A DNA stretch of 24,466 bases from Streptomyces sp. NRRL S-118 (GTDB lineage Bacteria > Actinomycetota > Actinomycetes > Streptomycetales > Streptomycetaceae), in NCBI RefSeq assembly GCF_000716335.1, contig NZ_JOBL01000215.1:1-24466 (forward strand), read 5' to 3'. Position 1 is the first letter of the stretch; every line of letters begins with the position of its first letter. A program made the position numbers and the translations under genes. The notes beneath the pieces were generated by a model, which did not search any database, was not told where the DNA came from, and saw nothing but the letters and a program-made list of their open reading frames with translations. Below are positions 1-6,315 of this stretch, piece by piece.

Positions 1-457
1 GCCGGACGACAAACCCACCACCTGCCCGGTCAAGCACAGTTTCCTGCCCGGCACCCCCGTGCTGCTCGCCGACGGGCGACGCGTCGCCATCGAGACCGTA
101 CGCGTCGGGGAGCGGGTCGTCGCCACCGATCCGGCCCGCGGCACGACCGGGCCCCACGCGGTCACGGACGTCATCACCACCCACGACGACGAGCACTTCA
201 CCCGGCTCCGCACGACCGCGGGCACGGTCGTCGCGACCGACACCCACCCCTTCTGGGCCGTGGACCTGCACCGCTGGGTCGACGCGGGCGACATCCGCCC
301 GGGAGCGCTGCTGCGCACCTCCGCCGGGACGGCCGTGCAGGTCACCGCGGTGGAGCGGTTCACCGAGCGTCTGACCACCCACGACCTCACCGTCGCGGGC
401 GTCCACACCTATTACGTGGCCATCGGGTCCGGCGGCTCGGCCCTCGTCCACAACAAC
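1..457 (+). repeat. Hint-module paralogous repeat, copy 1
   Basis: This copy aligns end to end with 2110-2566 with no net length change (457 nt each). The first 32 bases of the window are identical to 2110-2141. After LVHNN the two genes diverge completely. This is the usual pattern of polymorphic toxins, where a conserved trunk carries exchangeable tips. Confidence 0.85.
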
Positions 458-877
458 GACTGCGTCACGAAGTACAAGCTCAAGCTGAAGACGCGCGGAG
501 CCAACTACGGCAATCCCAACCAGCGCGCCTACCAGCGCCGGCACGCCGGTGACACCGAGTACCAGGTCGAGGGCGGGGGCGAAAAGGTCTGGGCCGACGG
601 CTTCGACTCGAACACCGGGGACCTGATCGACGCCAAGTTCGTCGACAACCCCGACCGCAGCCCCTTCATCAAGGACTCCAAGGCGCCCGACTTCATCCGC
701 CAGAAGGTCGACGACGAGATCGACGACGAGTTCCGGCGCTACGCGGCGGTCGTCAAGGACAAGAACACACCGGTCAGCAAGTTGCGTATCGTCACCAATG
801 ACCCCCGTGCGGTGCAGTACTTCCAGGACAAGCTGCGCAAGTACGGGATCCCTGGTCAGGTCGACGTCAAACCGTGA
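1..877 (+). CDS. Polymorphic toxin, C-terminal part: Hint module plus PD-(D/E)XK-like nuclease domain (5' end outside window)
   Basis: The frame is open from base 2, so the gene starts upstream of the window; the GTG at 59 is internal. Bases 2-457 encode a pretoxin Hint (intein-like) module: HSFLPGTPVLLADG at the start, the TATDTHPFW histidine block (here VATDTHPFW), HTYYV, and a closing LVHNN. In this family the module autocleaves to release the toxin. The Cys/Ser nucleophile position is Ser. The remaining ~138 residues look like a restriction-endonuclease-fold toxin: WADGF followed by GDLIDAKFV gives the D...D-x-K arrangement of PD-(D/E)XK nucleases, similar to Tox-REase families. The exact family is a guess from memory. 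A small gene starts 8 nt after the stop and is the likely immunity gene. The Hint DNA is a paralogue of 2110-2566, so the missing N-terminus probably resembles that of the 1352 gene. Confidence 0.85.
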   Translation, partial: PDDKPTTCPVKHSFLPGTPVLLADGRRVAIETVRVGERVVATDPARGTTGPHAVTDVITTHDDEHFTRLRTTAGTVVATDTHPFWAVDLHRWVDAGDIRPGALLRTSAGTAVQVTAVERFTERLTTHDLTVAGVHTYYVAIGSGGSALVHNNDCVTKYKLKLKTRGANYGNPNQRAYQRRHAGDTEYQVEGGGEKVWADGFDSNTGDLIDAKFVDNPDRSPFIKDSKAPDFIRQKVDDEIDDEFRRYAAVVKDKNTPVSKLRIVTNDPRAVQYFQDKLRKYGIPGQVDVKP

Positions 878-884
878 GGCAGAC

Positions 885-1253
885 ATGACGTATCTGGTGG
901 TGTTCGACAGCGACGAGTGGAGTGTCGGCCAGGACGTGCTCGTGGCGTCGCTGGCGGCGGAGTGGCCCGATGCCGCGATCCGCCGCAACCAGCCCCCCGA
1001 GGGCTCGAAGGTGCGCGACATCGAGTGGCAGCTGAAGCGGGGCGGCGAGGAGGTCGAGGGGCACACCCACGTCGACGGCCGGTGCATCTACCTGGACGGG
1101 GACATCGCCCTGGTGGCCGACCTCGCCCTCTGGTACCGCACGCTCGTCCCGAAGGACATCGACGTCGTCTTCTGCGACGAGGGGTACAGCTTCGACGTCA
1201 CGATCGACGACACCACGACGAAGGACGACCTGGTGGCCGCCTCGGGCGCGTAG
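885..1253 (+). CDS. Candidate immunity protein for the upstream nuclease toxin (122 aa)
   Basis: The ATG at 885 lies 8 nt after the toxin stop, with only a weak GAGG purine stretch before it. An upstream in-frame start would overlap the toxin, so 885 is preferred. The product is a small, acidic, soluble protein with no signal peptide or membrane segment. It starts MTYLVVFDSDEW and carries an Asp-rich tail (FDVTIDDTTTKDD). I do not recognise a family by sequence. The role as immunity protein is inferred from position, since immunity genes directly follow the toxin in polymorphic toxin loci, and from the small acidic character typical of nuclease inhibitors. Confidence 0.7.
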   Translation: MTYLVVFDSDEWSVGQDVLVASLAAEWPDAAIRRNQPPEGSKVRDIEWQLKRGGEEVEGHTHVDGRCIYLDGDIALVADLALWYRTLVPKDIDVVFCDEGYSFDVTIDDTTTKDDLVAASGA

Positions 1254-1300
1254 CCCGGCGCCCGGTCCGGTGTCCGGCGCGGTGGAATTGAGACCCGGAC

Positions 1301-1344
1301 TGGGCCCGCGGGCCCACGACTTCGGCGGCCGGTGCTTCTAGCGT
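1301..1344 (+). promoter_or_regulatory. Palindrome plus -10 of a leaderless promoter for the Flp-like Hint toxin
   Basis: A perfect 16-bp palindrome, TGGGCCCGCGGGCCCA, lies at 1301-1316. After 22 nt comes TAGCGT (1339-1344), a TANNNT-type -10, and 7 nt later the ATG at 1352. That spacing puts the transcript start at or next to the start codon, and no Shine-Dalgarno sequence is present. The same layout occurs at 5005-5049, 6265-6308 and, on the minus strand, 6280-6235. The palindrome overlaps the expected -35 position, so it is either an unusual -35 or an activator or repressor site. Confidence 0.65.
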
Positions 1345-1351
1345 CGGCCGT

Positions 1352-3007
1352 ATGGTGTGTCGGACAGGTCGTCAGGTGCGGCGTCGGGTGCGGGCTCGGG
1401 GGCCGCGTACGGGGGCTCGGCTGTTGGGGTTGCGCAGGGCGCAGTCGGGTCAGTCGACGCTGGAGTACGTGGGTCTGGTCGCGGTCGTGGTGGCGATCGT
1501 GGGGGCTTTGCTGGCGACGGGTGTGGGGCCGACGATCGCTGGTGAGTTGCGTGCGCAGGTGTGCCGGGTGACCGGTGGGGACGACTGCGGGGGCGGGGGT
1601 CGGGAGCCTGCGCAGGCGCAGGACGAGCCTGAGCCGACCGGTCAGGACGGGGCCGGGCAGCAGCCGGCGTCGGACGGTGAGGGGAAGTCGCCGGAGCAGT
1701 TGGCGTACGAGAAGGCGTTGAAGGACCTTCAGGATGCGCAGGCTGCGGAGAAGGCGGACCGGGACAAGGCGATCGCGGCGGCCAGGGAGCTGGGGAAGAT
1801 CCTGGCCGAGGAGCTGGGGATCACGGATGCGGTCGATTGCGTCACCAAGGGGGACATGGGGGCGTGCTCCGAGACGCTGATCAACGTTTTGACGAGTCTG
1901 ATCGGTGGGGCGGTGGGGAAGCTCGCGGCGAAGTACGGGGCGCCGTGGAAGTGGAAGAAGGCCGTTGAGCTGGTCCGGAGGATCAAGAAGCATGGCGGGG
2001 ATCTGTACGACGGGCTGACGGGTCTGGTGAAGAACCGCAAGAAGGTCTCCGAGGCGCAGGACCGGCTCGATGACGCCAGGAAGAAATGGGACCCGGACAA
2101 GCAGAAGAAGCCGGACGACAAACCCACCACCTGCCCGGTCAGCCACAGCTTCCCGCCCGGTACGCGGGTCCTGCTCGCCGGTGGTGTCGGTGCTCCGATC
2201 GAGTCGGTGCGCGTCGGGGACCAGGTCCTCGCGAGCGACCCGGACACCGGTCTCACCCTCCCGCGCACCGTCACCCGCACCTTCACGACGTACGACGACA
2301 AGCACTTCACACGGCTGACCACGCCCGCCGGCACCCTCACCGCCACCGACACGCACCCGTTCTGGCTCGCCGGCGCGGGCCGGTGGGCGGAGGCGGGGGA
2401 CATCGCGGCCGGTGACACCCTGCGGCTGCCCGGCGGCGCCGCGCTGGAGGTCACCTCGGTCGCACGGTTCACCGAACGGCGGACCACGCACGACCTCACG
2501 GTCGCGGGCCTGCACACCTATTACGCGGGCCTCGGCGGCGCGGCGTACGCCCTCGTGCACAACAACCAGTGCGAGTGGGAGACCGACCCCGGCGTGAAGG
2601 GGCCGGCGGCCGGCAAGAAGCTGAAGCCGCCGCACCGGCGCCACACCGTGGCCGGGGCCAGGAACGGCATGGTGAAGGAGAAGAACACCGTCATCCTCAA
2701 GGGCCGGGAGGCCGAGGTCGAGGCCGACATCAAGGGCATCGCCGAAGGCAGGGGCAAGCTCGTCGACAACGGCAGCGCGTACGAGATCAACGGGCGCACG
2801 TACGGTGTCGAGGAGAACGGCCGGACCTTCCCGATCTCCGGCAATGGGCTCGTCGAACTCGACCGCAACGAGTACGCGGCCCTCAAGGAGATCGCCAAGG
2901 CCGGGGGCAGGACCGACGTGCCCGCCCTGACGCGCAACCCGCGGTTCGCGAACAACCCTGGGATCGTGGAGAAGGCCAAGAAGATCTACGACGGGACCTA
3001 TCCGTGA
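1352..3007 (+). CDS. Polymorphic toxin with Flp-pilin-like class III signal, Hint module and unidentified C-terminal toxin domain (551 aa)
   Basis: Domain order: a basic N-terminus (1-32); a prepilin-type site at G33 followed by QSTLEY and a hydrophobic segment to about residue 60 (Glu +5 and Tyr +6, as in Flp pilins); a Pro/Gln-rich linker (80-110); a helical pre-toxin region with a small-residue/hydrophobic stretch (110-258). The Hint module runs from about 261 to 405, with S266-F267 at the nucleophile position, TATDTHPFW and V402-H-N-N405. A 146-residue C-terminal domain follows (406-551) that I cannot assign; it contains YEINGRTYGVEENGRTFPI and GLVELDRNEYAAL. The inferred route is processing by a prepilin peptidase, export, then Hint cleavage to release the tip. 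The region before about 2100 uses more G- and T-ending codons than the region after it, suggesting a mosaic. The start is fixed by the leaderless -10 at 1339-1344. The next gene overlaps the stop (GTGA). Confidence 0.88.
   Translation: MVCRTGRQVRRRVRARGPRTGARLLGLRRAQSGQSTLEYVGLVAVVVAIVGALLATGVGPTIAGELRAQVCRVTGGDDCGGGGREPAQAQDEPEPTGQDGAGQQPASDGEGKSPEQLAYEKALKDLQDAQAAEKADRDKAIAAARELGKILAEELGITDAVDCVTKGDMGACSETLINVLTSLIGGAVGKLAAKYGAPWKWKKAVELVRRIKKHGGDLYDGLTGLVKNRKKVSEAQDRLDDARKKWDPDKQKKPDDKPTTCPVSHSFPPGTRVLLAGGVGAPIESVRVGDQVLASDPDTGLTLPRTVTRTFTTYDDKHFTRLTTPAGTLTATDTHPFWLAGAGRWAEAGDIAAGDTLRLPGGAALEVTSVARFTERRTTHDLTVAGLHTYYAGLGGAAYALVHNNQCEWETDPGVKGPAAGKKLKPPHRRHTVAGARNGMVKEKNTVILKGREAEVEADIKGIAEGRGKLVDNGSAYEINGRTYGVEENGRTFPISGNGLVELDRNEYAALKEIAKAGGRTDVPALTRNPRFANNPGIVEKAKKIYDGTYP
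2110..2566 (+). repeat. Hint-module paralogous repeat, copy 2
   Basis: This is the second copy of the 457-nt module seen at 1-457. Bases 2110-2141 match the first 32 bases of the window exactly. The copy ends at the LVHNN codons, beyond which the two toxins share no visible similarity. The two copies are separated by the first toxin tip, its immunity gene, a promoter and the second toxin's N-terminal region. Confidence 0.85.
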
Positions 3008-3879
3008 TCTACACCTTCCTGACCGTCCACCGGCCCGCGCCCGCCCGCATGGCGGCGGCGCTGGCGGGCGCGGTCGGCGTGCCGGCGTCGGACGTGGACG
3101 TCGCGGACGAGGACGCCGACCCGGCGGGCCGGAACTGGGACGCCCCCGTGCTGTGCGGCTACCGGGAGCTGCTCGGGGACGTGGCGCTCTCCTGGGACGT
3201 GTACGTGTCCGACGACGCGGTTCCCGGGGCGCCGGACGAGCCGGCGGCGGCCCGCCGCGTCGCCGCCGCGACCGGTACCACCGTGCTGTATCCGGCGACG
3301 GACGTGCCGAATCCGTCGGCGTACTGGGCCGCCACCCCCGCGGGCACGACCACCCGCGCCCGCCTGTACGCGTCGGACGACGAGGAGCCGGTCCACACCG
3401 TCGACGCCGTCGAAGCACCGGTGCCCCACCTGCCGGACGCCCGGGTGGAGCTGCTGCCCGAGGTGTACCGGGCGCAGCGGATCCCCGTCCCGGCCACCGA
3501 GGCGGTCACCGCCGCCCTCGGCCCGGACGGCACCGCGCCCGAGGAGGGCGGGGCCGGCCGGGCGCGGGACGCACTGCTGCTCTGGGAGCGGCTGGTGCGC
3601 CGGATGGCGGCCGGCTGGGAGCCGGCGGGCCGCTACCCGCTGGACCTGTACCTGGAGGACCTGCTGACCCGGGACGACCTCGCCGGGCAACTGGCCACCC
3701 TCCCGCCGCGGCTCGGCGAACCGCTCGCCCGCGCCGCCGAGGAGCTCGACGGCCTCTTCCGCGCCCACACCCGCGACGACGGCGGCGAGCTGCTCGGGCG
3801 GCTCACGCACTCCGGCACGGCCGTCCTCGACCGCGCCTGGTGGTGGCACCGCAGGCCGGTGCGCCTGCCCTGGACATAA
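3004..3879 (+). CDS. Candidate immunity or toxin-partner protein, family not recognised (291 aa)
   Basis: The GTG at 3004 overlaps the toxin stop as GTGA, so translation is probably coupled. The product is soluble, acidic and without a signal peptide: VIYTFLTVHRPAPARMAAALAGAVGV at the start, and a C-terminal helical part (about 185-280) containing RDALLLWERLVRRMAAGWEP and YPLDLYLEDLLTRDDL. It is larger than most immunity proteins. I do not recognise a domain. The middle (CGYRELLGDVALSWDVYVSD, then GTTVLYPATDVPNPSAYW) reads like a two-part protein with an N-terminal alpha/beta half. The immunity role is inferred purely from its coupled position after the toxin; a protein that recognises or modifies the toxin is an alternative. 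Confidence 0.75.
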   Translation: MIYTFLTVHRPAPARMAAALAGAVGVPASDVDVADEDADPAGRNWDAPVLCGYRELLGDVALSWDVYVSDDAVPGAPDEPAAARRVAAATGTTVLYPATDVPNPSAYWAATPAGTTTRARLYASDDEEPVHTVDAVEAPVPHLPDARVELLPEVYRAQRIPVPATEAVTAALGPDGTAPEEGGAGRARDALLLWERLVRRMAAGWEPAGRYPLDLYLEDLLTRDDLAGQLATLPPRLGEPLARAAEELDGLFRAHTRDDGGELLGRLTHSGTAVLDRAWWWHRRPVRLPWT

Positions 3880-3880
3880 T
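3875..3880 (+). promoter_or_regulatory. -10 element (CATAAT) of a probable leaderless promoter
   Basis: CATAAT, one mismatch from TATAAT, overlaps the stop codon of the preceding gene and ends 7 nt before the ATG at 3888. The spacing equals that of neighbouring leaderless genes, and no ribosome-binding site lies in the gap. No convincing -35 or GGGCCC palindrome precedes it. Confidence 0.5.
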
Positions 3881-3887
3881 CGTCCGC

Positions 3888-5000
3888 ATGTCCGAGCGCA
3901 GACTGACCGGCGGGGCCGCGCCCGCCTTGTGGGGGTACGCGGCGGTACGTGCGGTGGGCCTGGCGGTCCTCGGGATCGCCGCCGCCGTCGCCGGTGAGGA
4001 CGCCCTGCACCGGCTCAAGGGGCGCTGGGACGCCGTCTGGTACGTACGGATCGCCGAGCACGGGTACGGGCACGAGGTCCGGCTCCCCGACGGGAGCGTC
4101 CACTCCGACCTGGCGTTCTTCCCGCTGCTGCCCGTCCTGGAGCGGGGCCTCGCCGCCGTGCTGCCGATCGGGGCGGCCGACGCGGGGCTGCTCGTGGCGT
4201 GGGCCGCCTCGCTCGCCGCCGCCTGGGGCATCTGGGCGGTCGGGGCGCGGGTGGCGGGGCGGCGCGCCGGGGTGGTGCTGGCCGTGCTGTGGGGCGTGTA
4301 CCCGACGGCGTTCGTGCAGTCGATGGCGTACACCGAGACGCTGTTCACCGCCTTCGCCGCCTGGTCGCTGTACGCCGTGCTGCGCGGACACTGGATCGGG
4401 GCGGGTGCCCTCGCGGTGGCGGCCGGGCTGACCCGGCCGACGGCCGCCGCGCTGATCGCGGCCCTCGGCGTCACGGCGGTCGCGGCGGTCCTGCGGGACC
4501 GCCGCCTGACCGTGCGGATGGCGGCGGGCGTGCTGCTCGCGCCGCTGGGCTGGCTGGCGTACGTCGTCTTCGCCGCCGTACGGGAGGGCAGCCCCACCGC
4601 GTACTTCGACGTGCAGGCCGCGTGGGGCAACAGCATCGACGGGGGAGTCGCCCTCGCCCGCTTCGTCAAAGAGAACCTCATCGGGCCGAACCCGCTCGCC
4701 GGGGTGGGGCTGTGCGCCGCGCTGGGGCTGCTGGGCTGGCTGGTGTGGCTGTGCGTCCGGCAGCGCCAGCCACTGCCGGTGCTCGTGTACGGCATCGCGG
4801 TCGTCGTCGTCTCGCTCGTCGGCGCCGCGTACTTCGGGTCCCGGCCGCGCCTGATCATGCCCGCGTTCCCGCTGCTGCTGCCGGCCGCGGTCGCCCTCGC
4901 CCGGCTCCGCGACCGCACCCTGGCCCTGGTGCTGACGGTACTGGCGCTGGCGTCCGGGGCGTACGGGGCGTTCACGCTGCTCGGGCCCGGGCCTCCGTAG
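3888..5000 (+). CDS. PIG-V-like/GT-C-fold polytopic membrane protein (370 aa)
   Basis: This is a multi-spanning membrane protein with about eight hydrophobic segments. Features shared with PIG-V-type mannosyltransferase-like proteins are visible. RWDAVWYVRIAEHGY (about 46-60) contains the luminal-loop Asp typical of GT-C enzymes. FFPLLP (77-82) and YTETLFTAFAAWSLYAVLRG follow, then the AGLTRPTA segment. Family knowledge suggests a polyprenyl-phosphate-sugar-dependent glycosyltransferase acting on the outer face of the membrane; the substrate cannot be read from sequence. The start ATG is set by the leaderless -10 at 3875-3880, 8 nt after the previous stop. It could also share read-through from the toxin operon. 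Confidence 0.8.
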   Translation: MSERRLTGGAAPALWGYAAVRAVGLAVLGIAAAVAGEDALHRLKGRWDAVWYVRIAEHGYGHEVRLPDGSVHSDLAFFPLLPVLERGLAAVLPIGAADAGLLVAWAASLAAAWGIWAVGARVAGRRAGVVLAVLWGVYPTAFVQSMAYTETLFTAFAAWSLYAVLRGHWIGAGALAVAAGLTRPTAAALIAALGVTAVAAVLRDRRLTVRMAAGVLLAPLGWLAYVVFAAVREGSPTAYFDVQAAWGNSIDGGVALARFVKENLIGPNPLAGVGLCAALGLLGWLVWLCVRQRQPLPVLVYGIAVVVVSLVGAAYFGSRPRLIMPAFPLLLPAAVALARLRDRTLALVLTVLALASGAYGAFTLLGPGPP

Positions 5001-5004
5001 GGTT

Positions 5005-5049
5005 TGGGCCCCTGGGCCCATGCCCGGGCCGGCGGTGCGTTGTTAGCGT
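5005..5049 (+). promoter_or_regulatory. Palindrome plus -10 of the leaderless lipoprotein promoter
   Basis: The 16-mer TGGGCCCCTGGGCCCA (arms TGGGCCC/GGGCCCA) lies at 5005-5020, only 4 nt after the previous stop codon. After 23 nt comes TAGCGT (5044-5049), then 6 nt to the ATG at 5056. The -10 hexamer is identical to that of the toxin promoter at 1339, and both are preceded by a CGGTGC stretch. Confidence 0.65.
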
Positions 5050-5055
5050 CCGCTC

Positions 5056-5874
5056 ATGACCAGGCGCACCAGGCGGAGGACGACCGCGGTCGCCGCCGCC
5101 CTCATGGCGGTGTTGGCGGCGTGCGGGCCCGAGAACCCGGAGCAGCCGGACAACGCCCGGAAACCGGACGCCGGCAGGAGCGCGAGCGCCGGCGAAGGCG
5201 CCGCGGGCGGCAAGGGGCCCGGCGCCGAGCCGACCGCCCCGGCCACCGGCACCCCGTCACCCCGGCCCTCCGCGCCGCCCGCGGGGCAGGGCCCCGGCGA
5301 CCCCGGGCCCCGCACCAAGGCCGGACTCGAGCGGGCGATCCTCACCACCGCCGACGTCCCCGGCTACGCCGTCGGGCCCATGGACCCGCCGCCCGCGCGG
5401 GGCGAGACACCCGACGAGGCGGCGTGCCGGCCGATCACCGCGCTCCTGGGCGGCAGGCCCGAACCGGTCGCCCCGGCCGCCGCGTACCGCCAGATCACCG
5501 GCGCCAACCCGCAGAGCCGCCCAGCCGTCTCGGTGTTCCTCACCAGCCACGGGGGACAGGGCGCCGCGACCGTCCTCAACCGCCTCCGCACCGCGATGAC
5601 GGCGTGCCGCGACGGCTTCACCACCACCGGTCCGACCGGGCCGTCGGCGTACCGCGGCGTGCGGGAGCTGCCGCCGGTGAAAACGGGCGACGACAGCCTG
5701 GCGTTCCAGCTGACCGCGGACTTCCAGGGCGATCCCGTGCCGCTCGTCTTCCACGTGGTGCGTTCGGGCGCCACGGTGGCGACGTTCTACACCGCCAACT
5801 TCGAGGGCCCGGCGACCCCGCGGACGCCCGCCGCGCTGGTCACGGCACAGGCGGCGAAGCTCACCCGCGGCTGA
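5056..5874 (+). CDS. Secreted lipoprotein with PknH-sensor-like domain (272 aa)
   Basis: The N-terminus MTRRTRRRTTAVAAALMAVLAAC is a lipoprotein signal peptide with lipobox LAAC; Cys23 is the lipidation site. Residues 24-95 are a disordered Pro/Ala/Gly-rich spacer. The folded part (about 98-272) has two cysteines (EAACRPI and MTACRDGF) and alternating strands. This weakly recalls the extracellular PknH-like sensor domain of actinobacterial lipoproteins, an assignment made from memory. The protein should be anchored on the outer face of the membrane. Its promoter carries the GGGCCC palindrome shared with the toxin and prepilin peptidase genes, suggesting common regulation. Its 3' end overlaps the convergent DUF192 gene by 14 nt. 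Confidence 0.82.
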   Translation: MTRRTRRRTTAVAAALMAVLAACGPENPEQPDNARKPDAGRSASAGEGAAGGKGPGAEPTAPATGTPSPRPSAPPAGQGPGDPGPRTKAGLERAILTTADVPGYAVGPMDPPPARGETPDEAACRPITALLGGRPEPVAPAAAYRQITGANPQSRPAVSVFLTSHGGQGAATVLNRLRTAMTACRDGFTTTGPTGPSAYRGVRELPPVKTGDDSLAFQLTADFQGDPVPLVFHVVRSGATVATFYTANFEGPATPRTPAALVTAQAAKLTRG

Positions 5875-6226
5875 CGGCGAGCCGCACGCCCGGGCGCAGA
5901 CCCCACCGCTCCATGGCGCCCGCCTCCGCCTCCAGCACGTGCCGGGCGCGCGGGCGCGGCAGGCCGAGACGGCCGGGCGGCATGGTGGTCACGGCGAGGA
6001 CGGTCAGCTCCCGGTCCAGGTACGCCACGTCGATCGCGAAGCGCATCCGGAAGGTGTGCACGCTGTTGCAGGGCGTCAGCAGCATCGCACCGTCGACGCC
6101 GTCCCGGCCGAGCAGTCCCCGCCGCCGGGTGCCGTACGAGGCGGCCACCTCGACCGGGATCCCGGCACCGCCGGGCAGCGTCAACCGGGCCGTTCCGTTG
6201 CGCCATTTCGCCGTGGACTTCCCCAT
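5861..6226 (-). CDS. DUF192 family protein (121 aa)
   Basis: This matches the DUF192 signature: RRRGLLGRDGVDGAMLL, then the core VHTFRMRFAIDVAYLD, then a PGR...ARHVLEAEAGAMERWGL helix and GVRLAV strand at the end. Length fits the single-domain family. There is no signal peptide. DUF192 proteins have no firmly established function; in actinobacteria they occur near pilus-assembly genes, as the divergent prepilin peptidase does here. The ATG at 6226 is preceded by a -10 (TACGGT, 6240-6235) 8 nt away, so this gene too looks leaderless, and the same palindrome at 6265-6280 serves both directions. The 3' end overlaps the convergent lipoprotein gene by 14 nt. Confidence 0.88.
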   Translation of the reverse strand: MGKSTAKWRNGTARLTLPGGAGIPVEVAASYGTRRRGLLGRDGVDGAMLLTPCNSVHTFRMRFAIDVAYLDRELTVLAVTTMPPGRLGLPRPRARHVLEAEAGAMERWGLRPGVRLAVSRG

Positions 6227-6234
6227 GGCCGACG

Positions 6235-6280
6235 ACCGTAGCGTGGGCCCGGCCGGGGCGGGAGTGGGTCCAGGGGCCCA
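6235..6280 (-). promoter_or_regulatory. Minus-strand leaderless promoter of the DUF192 gene, sharing the palindrome at 6265-6280
   Basis: Read on the minus strand, the palindrome (TGGGCCCCTGGACCCA) is followed after 24 nt by TACGGT (6240-6235) and after 8 more nt by the ATG at 6226. An additional half-site, TGGGCCC, lies at 6244-6250 on the plus strand. One dyad therefore appears to control two divergent genes. Confidence 0.55.
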
Positions 6281-6308
6281 TGACCGGCCGTCCGCCGCGT
6301 CCTAGGGT
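6265..6308 (+). promoter_or_regulatory. Palindrome plus -10 of the leaderless prepilin peptidase promoter
   Basis: TGGGTCCAGGGGCCCA (arms TGGGTCC/GGGCCCA, one arm mismatch) is at 6265-6280. After 22 nt comes TAGGGT (6303-6308), then 7 nt to the GTG at 6316. The layout matches 1301-1352 and 5005-5056. Confidence 0.6.
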
Positions 6309-6315
6309 TCGCTGC

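Noticed and set aside
1088..3418. A 776-codon open frame on the minus strand
   Set aside because: It is the antisense shadow of the toxin and its partner; very rich in Arg/Pro/Gly with no domain, and it opens only because of high GC at third positions.
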